A stretch of DNA of 64,000 nt, from positions 806,001-870,000 of the forward strand of contig NZ_OCMZ01000002.1 of assembly GCF_900215485.1 (NCBI RefSeq). The letters are read 5' to 3'. Below the pieces are notes generated by a model. It was given only the letters and a program-made list of their open reading frames with translations. It ran no database searches and was not told the DNA's origin. Each line of letters opens with the position of its first letter. Within the stretch, counting starts at the first letter, position 1. This stretch comes from Nitrosovibrio sp. Nv4 (GTDB taxonomy: Bacteria > Pseudomonadota > Gammaproteobacteria > Burkholderiales > Nitrosomonadaceae). Both the position numbers and the translations under genes were made by a program. Below, piece after piece: positions 58,776 through 64,000 of this stretch.

Positions 58776-60542
58776 TTATTGCGCCTTTCCTGCCGGCGGT
58801 GCTGCAATGCATCCGAAGCGCGAGGCGCCGAGTTTCACATCCGCCCTCGTCCATGCCTTCTCGAAGCGCGCCTCGATCAGCGCTGCGCGCTCGTCCTTGC
58901 CCTGCGCGCGAAGCGCCTGCAATAAACCATAAAGCGCCCATCCATTATTACGATTGCGCCGCAGTTCTTCCCAATATACAGTCTCCGCCTCGGCTGGGCG
59001 CCCCGATTCCAGCAGAATAACACCCAACGTCAATCTCGGAGGCGATTGCCATTCCGGCGGCTCGGTATAAGCCAAGGCATCTTCAAGGCGAACCGCGCTG
59101 TCGAGATGCGCGACGGCGGAATCGAATTGTCCCCGGGCCGCGGCGATCTCGCCGGCGAGCACTTCGGGGCCAATGCTCAGAACAGCGCGCGCGGTGTTGG
59201 GTGAAAGGAGCGCTGCGTCCAGCGACTTATCCTTCATTATCTCCCGCAGCGCCGCCAACTCCTGCTCAGCCTGCTGCAACTGCCGCGTGGCGGCAAAAGC
59301 CAGGCCGTGCGCATAATGCCATGCGCCTTTCAGAAACGCGTTCGTTGATGTTGGCGCAGGTTCCTGGAGAATCTCGTTCCATTTCCCGAATCTTGCAAGG
59401 GCCCAGTAGGGGACGGCACGAAATATCGCTGTTCCCGGCACCTCCTTCAGCACGGCATCGTCTATCATGCTCGCCACCTTCTGCGCCGACGCTATCGCAG
59501 TACGGCTCTGGCCGTCCGCGGTAGCGGCAGCCCAGAGAAAGTGCATGTTGTGGGTAAAATACATTACCGGATAAAGTTCCTGTTCCTGCGACGCCTGATC
59601 CCGAGCATGACGCTGCGAGAAATACCTCTCGTCAGCCGCAATGGCGAGCTGATTACTTTTTATTGCATCGGCATATCTGCCCACCCGCAGGTAAATGTGC
59701 GACGGCATGTGTACCAGATGCCCTGCATCCGGCATTAATGTTAGCAGCGTATCGGCTGCCTTCTCAGCCCGCTCGGGTGTATCGGTCGGCTCGATGAGAT
59801 GGATATACAGGTGTACCGCCCCCGGATGTTTCGGATTGCGCCGCATCACCTCCTCCGTAAGTGCGACTATTTCAGCGGTACCCTCAAACGGATAGCCGTC
59901 GCGCATCCAGTAGCCCCAGGGCTGGAGGTCCATCATCGACTCTACATAGAGCATGGCAATATCCAGGTCGTTCGGAAAACGCCGGTGCACATCCCGCATC
60001 GCATCGGCGTAAGCCTTATCGTTAGCCTTGCGATGCTCGGGATTGCCGCTATAACGCTTCTCGAGCGCGCCGAGGAGCGCACGCTCGCGTGGCGAAGCAC
60101 CTGCCACCCGCGACGCGGCCTTTCGCACAAGCTCCAACGCCGGCATCTCATCTTCTGGTTCCATTGCCGCATTGATGTTGGGGCCGAGCACGAGTGCCTG
60201 CCCCCAGTAAGCCATCGCCAGCGAAGGGTCAAGCCGTGCCGCCTCCCGGAAGGCACGGCCTGCCTCGGCATGGTTAAATGCGTACGAGAGGTTCAGCCCC
60301 TGGTTCATGTACTGCTGCGCCAGCTTGTTTTGCGTACTGACCGGAAATGTATGGGAGCCAAGGTTTAGCAGCTTTGGAGCGGCTTCACTGCCGGCATCGG
60401 ACTTGTTCGTCTGATCTTGATGCGCATGAGCTCGCCCCCTGGTTGCCGAAGCCGGCTCTTCCGTCTGGGCAAACGTAGCGGTAACGCCGCTCATCGCCAG
60501 CACTAATCCCAGCATCGTGAAATGACGAATATGGGTTTGCAT
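58776..60542 (-). CDS. Large secreted tetratricopeptide-repeat protein
   Basis: About 588 residues from ATG 60542, which has AAGGAGGT at 7 nt; the frame is open to 60635 but would overlap the EI24 gene. A signal peptide (MLGLVLAMSGVTATFAQ) is followed by a His-rich lead (RGRAHAHQDQ) and TPR-like helices (~65-130, ~230-330, ~400-560). Conserved histidines recur: HLYIHLIEPTD, LVHMPSHIYLRVGRY, YFTHNMHFLWAA and WHYAHGLA. They could bind metal or heme, but that is inference. No enzymatic domain is recognised. It lies 31 bp after the EI24 gene on the same strand. Confidence 0.85.
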   Translation of the reverse strand: MQTHIRHFTMLGLVLAMSGVTATFAQTEEPASATRGRAHAHQDQTNKSDAGSEAAPKLLNLGSHTFPVSTQNKLAQQYMNQGLNLSYAFNHAEAGRAFREAARLDPSLAMAYWGQALVLGPNINAAMEPEDEMPALELVRKAASRVAGASPRERALLGALEKRYSGNPEHRKANDKAYADAMRDVHRRFPNDLDIAMLYVESMMDLQPWGYWMRDGYPFEGTAEIVALTEEVMRRNPKHPGAVHLYIHLIEPTDTPERAEKAADTLLTLMPDAGHLVHMPSHIYLRVGRYADAIKSNQLAIAADERYFSQRHARDQASQEQELYPVMYFTHNMHFLWAAATADGQSRTAIASAQKVASMIDDAVLKEVPGTAIFRAVPYWALARFGKWNEILQEPAPTSTNAFLKGAWHYAHGLAFAATRQLQQAEQELAALREIMKDKSLDAALLSPNTARAVLSIGPEVLAGEIAAARGQFDSAVAHLDSAVRLEDALAYTEPPEWQSPPRLTLGVILLESGRPAEAETVYWEELRRNRNNGWALYGLLQALRAQGKDERAALIEARFEKAWTRADVKLGASRFGCIAAPPAGKAQ

Positions 60543-60573
60543 GGGCGTTACCTCCTTGACAACCGTTAGTTTG

Positions 60574-61296
60574 CTATCGGATAGCTGGATTACGCAGTTC
60601 CGCCAAGCGCGCCAAGCCGAAATGAATGAAGGCAAGCGCGGCCAGCACCGGTGCGAACAGGTTTAAAAATGGTATAAATTGTACCAGGCCGGTCAAAAGC
60701 CCCAAGCCCCACAGTGATGGCCGATGAGCGGAAAATATCGCCTGCATTTCCGCGCGGCTGGCATGTTCACTCAGTGCATCATAGCGGAACAGGCGCTGAT
60801 TCAGATAAGCGGTAGCGGCAAATGGGATGACCACGCCAGCGCCGACCAACCACAAGGGAAGGGTGACCGCCCAAATTGCGACAAAGATGCCGAGAGCGAT
60901 CAAAGCATTGAGCAGACTGCCAACGAGACCGCCACCACTCTCGCGTTTAAGCTGCGGATAATCGCGATTGGCCACCAGACGAATTAGCGCGGACATTGCA
61001 AATAGCGCTGTAATCACCAGCGCTGTAACAAAAACCAGCGGCACAAACAGAATCAGATGCGCAACCGCCTGAATTCCATACGCGATCCATCTCGGTTCCA
61101 CGCCTTCCAGCCAGGTTTGAATACCGATCGCCGTAAGGCCGCTCGCTATCCATCCTGAGAAAGTACTCCAGAATGTCACACCCAGAATCAACCACAACAA
61201 GCTCGCTGCCAACATGGGCCAGATCACGATCCACAAGACCTGAAACTGGAACAAATCACGAAAACCGCGCGAAAACGCTTCGAATACTCGGGCCAC
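60574..61296 (-). CDS. EI24 (CysZ-like) integral membrane protein
   Basis: 240 residues with about five to six membrane segments, including VLWIVIWPMLAASLLWLILGV and LILFVPLVFVTALVITALF. ANRDYPQLKRESGGGLVGS and AYLNQRLFRYDALSEHAS are typical of the EI24 family in betaproteobacteria. CysZ members import sulfate, but the family is broader, so substrate is not assigned. It precedes the secreted TPR gene and may be cotranscribed with it. Confidence 0.9.
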   Translation of the reverse strand: MARVFEAFSRGFRDLFQFQVLWIVIWPMLAASLLWLILGVTFWSTFSGWIASGLTAIGIQTWLEGVEPRWIAYGIQAVAHLILFVPLVFVTALVITALFAMSALIRLVANRDYPQLKRESGGGLVGSLLNALIALGIFVAIWAVTLPLWLVGAGVVIPFAATAYLNQRLFRYDALSEHASRAEMQAIFSAHRPSLWGLGLLTGLVQFIPFLNLFAPVLAALAFIHFGLARLAELRNPAIR

Positions 61297-61339
61297 GCAT
61301 TCTCCTTTCTTAAACTTCTTCTCGGCGGTAAATGTAGGC

Positions 61340-61447
61340 TCAACCTTTACAGCAGTTGAAAATTAAAATGCTCCCCTTGAGTTCGATGATGACCCGCCCA
61401 TTCTTTTCCAATACATTCCTCACACGGTTTACGCATTCCTTATCCAT
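61340..61447 (-). CDS. Possible 35-residue small protein
   Basis: ATG frame MDKECVNRVRNVLEKNGRVIIELKGSILIFNCCKG. Composition looks protein-like, with a Cys-Cys near the end, but there is no good ribosome binding site and no recognised family. It directly follows the DUF5675 remnant on the same strand. Confidence 0.25.
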   Translation of the reverse strand: MDKECVNRVRNVLEKNGRVIIELKGSILIFNCCKG

Positions 61448-61450
61448 AGC

Positions 61451-61693
61451 TTAGACTATCTCTATAAATATTTTTTTGATCTCAGATGCTGCCTTCATTT
61501 TTTCGAACAATCGATTAAGAGTCCGATTTGCTCCGACCGACAAAATTTTCCTCTTTTGTCTCGCCACCCAGTATGCCCCCGTTATCTTGACGGGTCTTAC
61601 TTTATCCTCCAGCGTGCAGCACTCAAACTTGCCATCCACCGGCATTTCGCCAATCGTACGTACTCTGTTCAGAAAAATCTGTTCTTTTAACAT
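61451..61693 (-). pseudogene. DUF5675-like fragment (phage-related), probably truncated
   Basis: 80 residues. The stretch RTIGEMPVDGKFECCTLEDKVRPVKITG matches the start of DUF5675 proteins (STIGELYVDGKFECYTLEDKVR..KIKG), which usually continue with TAIPAGTY and run to ~140 residues. Here the sequence after KITG diverges (AYWVARQKRKILSVGAN) and ends early, so the gene is likely truncated or frameshifted. DUF5675 genes often come from phage or integrated elements. No other phage gene is visible nearby. Confidence 0.55.
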
Positions 61694-62190
61694 GCAACTC
61701 CATTTTTCAGATCTCCTTTATGTTCGGATAGAACAGAAAAACTGTCATAGCCTATTCTATCAATCAGCTCCAGAAGATAGAGGCTATCATAAGCCTTAGA
61801 AGTGGCCTCGGGAATTTAACAAGCCTGTAGGAAAAGCGCTATCGTTTGATGGGCTTAGCTGGAGACGAATGGACGGATGGAGCAAAAACAGCAATGAGGG
61901 AGGTCTTGCGGAAAATGCACTTTGGCGCAGCGTTCACTCTCCATGACAAGCCGGGATCGTGAATACCGGCCCAAGCGGTACACGTTTGAGCAAGAAAAAT
62001 CTGATGGGGTTTATCTCGTAATGCAGCGAGGCGTAAACTGGCACGTGCGAATCAGCAGGGATTTCGTGCGGGCGAGAAACAGAAGGTAGTAAAGATAGAT
62101 TATTAAAGGTCTGATTAATAGCGCGTTCTTTTCTATATTCTATTTGTTATCACATTTTCTCCATGCTATGACTCCCGAAGAAAAGGAAAT
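61694..62190. other. ~500-bp gap before cysS
   Basis: Almost no recognisable content. One small plus-strand frame (61943-62089) is listed separately. It may be decay from the same insertion that left the DUF5675 fragment. Confidence 0.4.
61943..62089 (+). CDS. Possible 48-residue basic small protein
   Basis: ATG frame with REYRPKRYTFEQEKSDGVYL followed by VMQRGVNWHVRISRDFVRAR. It looks protein-like and strongly basic, but lacks a Shine-Dalgarno sequence and any recognised family. Could be a remnant. Confidence 0.25.
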   Translation: MTSRDREYRPKRYTFEQEKSDGVYLVMQRGVNWHVRISRDFVRARNRR

Positions 62191-63582
62191 TCAATCCCGC
62201 CGCCAGGTCGTGCCCTGCGAGCCATCTTCCAGGATAATCCCGACATCCAGCAATTCCTTGCGAATGCGGTCTGCTTCGCTATAATTCCTGTCCGCTCGGG
62301 CAAGGAGACGCTGTTGAATCATCTGCTCGATGCGTTCCGGCGGGAATGCAGAATCTCCTGCCAATCCGCCCTCCTGCAAATATTGCTGTGGATCCTGTTG
62401 CAGCAACCCCAGCACGCCGCCCAGCGCTTTCATCAATTCGATATCCTTCGGTGACGCGGTCTTGTTGACCTCGTTGGCAATATCAAACAGTACCGCTATC
62501 GCATCGGATGTATTGAAATCATCGTTCATCGCTTCCCGGAACCGTAATGCGTAGGGCCCATCCCAATCTATCCAATCTATCGCTGCCACAATTTCGCCGG
62601 CTTTACCGCTTTTCAGGGAGGTGTAAAGCCGATCAAGCGCACGTTTGGCGTCGTCAAGATGCTGATCCGAATAATTCAACGGGCTGCGGTAATGGGCACG
62701 CAGGATAAAGAAACGCACCACTTCCGGCTGGTAGCGGGCAAGAATTTCGCGCACGGTAAAAAAATTGCCCAGCGATTTGGACATCTTTTCATCGTTGACG
62801 CGCACGAAACCATTATGCATCCAGTAGTTGACGAAAGGATGATCATGCGCGCCTTCACTTTGTGCAATCTCGTTTTCATGATGAGGAAACTGCAAGTCCT
62901 GACCACCCCCATGTATGTCGAAGTGTGTGCCCAGATAACGCTCGCCCATCGCCGAGCATTCGATATGCCAACCGGGGCGTCCCCTACCCCAGGGCGAGTC
63001 CCATTGCGGTTCACCGGGTTTGGCCGCTTTCCATAGCACGAAATCCAGTGGATCATTTTTGTTGGGATCAATGATTACTCGCTCGCCCGCGCGCAGATCA
63101 TCGAGTGATTTTCCGGAAAGCTTTCCATACCTGGGGAATCTATGTACGGCATAATACACATCGCCGTTGGAAGCCGCGTAAGCGAGGTTCTTATCCGCCA
63201 GAATGCGGATCATGGCAATCATGTCTTCCACGTGCCGGGTAGCTCGCGGCTCACACGAAGGCGCGGCCACACCAAGCGCGGCGGCGTCTTCTTCCATAGC
63301 CTGGATAAAACGCGTGGTCAACGCTTCGATGGACTCATTGTTTTCCTGTGCACGTTTGATAATTTTGTCGTCAACATCGGTTATATTGCGAATGTAGGTA
63401 ACGTCAAAACCACTCGCCTGAAGCCAGCGTTGTACCATATCGAATACCACCATCATCCGTGCGTGACCCAGATGGCAATAGTCGTAGACAGTCATGCCGC
63501 AGACATACATTTTGACCTTGCCTGGATTCAGAGGGATAAAGTCCTGTTTTTCCCTGGCGAGCGAGTTATGGATTTTGAGCAT
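62191..63582 (-). CDS. cysS: Cysteinyl-tRNA synthetase
   Basis: About 463 residues from ATG 63582 ([34 protein letters not shown]). The class I HIGH motif is HLGHARMM, the zinc cysteine sits in CGMTVYD, and KMSKS appears as EKMSKSLGN. The anticodon-binding C-terminus ends [11 protein letters not shown]. The frame runs open to 63822, but that part overlaps the divergent TPR gene and has no family resemblance. It charges tRNA-Cys. Confidence 0.97.
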   Translation of the reverse strand: MLKIHNSLAREKQDFIPLNPGKVKMYVCGMTVYDYCHLGHARMMVVFDMVQRWLQASGFDVTYIRNITDVDDKIIKRAQENNESIEALTTRFIQAMEEDAAALGVAAPSCEPRATRHVEDMIAMIRILADKNLAYAASNGDVYYAVHRFPRYGKLSGKSLDDLRAGERVIIDPNKNDPLDFVLWKAAKPGEPQWDSPWGRGRPGWHIECSAMGERYLGTHFDIHGGGQDLQFPHHENEIAQSEGAHDHPFVNYWMHNGFVRVNDEKMSKSLGNFFTVREILARYQPEVVRFFILRAHYRSPLNYSDQHLDDAKRALDRLYTSLKSGKAGEIVAAIDWIDWDGPYALRFREAMNDDFNTSDAIAVLFDIANEVNKTASPKDIELMKALGGVLGLLQQDPQQYLQEGGLAGDSAFPPERIEQMIQQRLLARADRNYSEADRIRKELLDVGIILEDGSQGTTWRRD

Positions 63583-63668
63583 CTGGCGAGATTGTGATAT
63601 GGATAGGCTTCTTGGTAGAATCCCCAGGATTCTGGATAACCCAACAAAAATCGGAGCAGTATAGCACA

Positions 63669-64000
63669 ATGAAAACGCTGGACTTTCGCCGGATAAGCGC
63701 ATCCATAGCCGCCGCGCTGCTACTGCTGTCGAGCTCCGCCGCACTCGCCGACGAAAACGATAAAGTTGCCAAGCTCTACAAGCAGGGCAATCTGGCCAAA
63801 GCGCTGGAACAGGCAGATGCATACCTCGCCCTCAAGCCAAAGGATGCACAAATGCGCTTCAATAAAGGCCTGATACTTACCGAGCAAAAGAAGACTGCCG
63901 ACGCCATCAGTATATTTTCTTCACTCGCGGAAGAATATCCGGATCTGCCCGAGCCGCATAACAACCTCGCGGTACTTTATGCCGGCCAGGGCCAATATGA
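63669..64000 (+). CDS. Secreted TPR protein, N-terminal part (cut by right edge)
   Basis: The first ~110 residues. A signal peptide ([19 protein letters not shown]) leads TPR helices: [39 protein letters not shown], then [34 protein letters not shown]. Likely a periplasmic protein with protein-protein interaction repeats. It is divergent from cysS with an 86-bp gap holding both promoters. Downstream domains cannot be seen. Confidence 0.88.
   Translation, partial: MKTLDFRRISASIAAALLLLSSSAALADENDKVAKLYKQGNLAKALEQADAYLALKPKDAQMRFNKGLILTEQKKTADAISIFSSLAEEYPDLPEPHNNLAVLYAGQGQY

Noticed and set aside
63583-63822. N-terminal extension of cysS by about 80 residues
   Set aside because: It lacks family resemblance, overlaps the divergent TPR gene, and a normal cysS start with the expected MLKIHNS opening exists at 63582.

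Overview
The window reads as a chromosomal segment of an ammonia-oxidising betaproteobacterium, most likely Nitrosospira or a close relative. The main pointers are a stand-alone ammonia monooxygenase subunit C gene (38501-39319, minus), the beta/gammaproteobacterial run rimP-nusA-infB-rbfA-truB, and a succinylase-type lysine pathway (dapC-dapD-dapE). No database search could be run, so the genus is an inference.

Layout. 1-12092 (minus) is the start of an NRPS/PKS operon. In transcription order it holds an MbtH-like protein, a type II thioesterase, an Sfp-type phosphopantetheinyl transferase, a FAAL-ACP-C-A-T megasynthase, a KS-AT-KR-ACP polyketide synthase, and an NRPS that begins with a condensation domain and leaves the window at the left edge. 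Upstream on the same strand lie a FecI/PvdS-type ECF sigma factor with a Fur-box-like site at its start and a stub of a FecR-type protein. Divergent from these is a tripartite RND efflux system (13704-19580, plus). Together they suggest an iron-regulated acylated peptide-polyketide, plausibly an amphiphilic siderophore, with a candidate exporter. The chemistry and the regulation are inferred.

19753-28326 holds proB, a DUF442 phosphatase-like protein next to an ETHE1-type persulfide dioxygenase, a rubrerythrin / Fe-S protein / DUF3501 / CNP1-like group, a secreted beta/gamma-crystallin-like protein, a D-2-hydroxyacid dehydrogenase and an EamA permease. 28413-37793 is housekeeping: dapC, dapD, dapE, pgpA, prmB, rluB, recR, ybaB, dnaX and the 4.5S RNA gene.

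37794-41073 is gene-poor. It holds solitary amoC, whose upstream region contains three imperfect copies of a 42-43 bp leader element, each followed by a Shine-Dalgarno sequence and an ATG. It also holds a decayed IS3-type transposase fragment and the initiator tRNA. 41074-43137 carries two paralogous response regulators, REC-GGDEF and REC-PAS. 43132-49109 is the rimP-nusA-infB-rbfA-truB operon. 49665-64000 contains acs, an MBL hydrolase, a SpoU-type methyltransferase, greB, glk, mtfA, rmuC, a repeat-containing small secreted protein, DUF488, a large secreted TPR protein, an EI24 membrane protein, a DUF5675 remnant, cysS and the start of another secreted TPR gene.

A dispersed intergenic repeat of about 90 bp, with arms like CATTCCGGCTTGACCCGGAA and GGATACCCGCTTGCGCGGGT, occurs in at least three places (30543, 33564, 54238), with a half copy at 34768.
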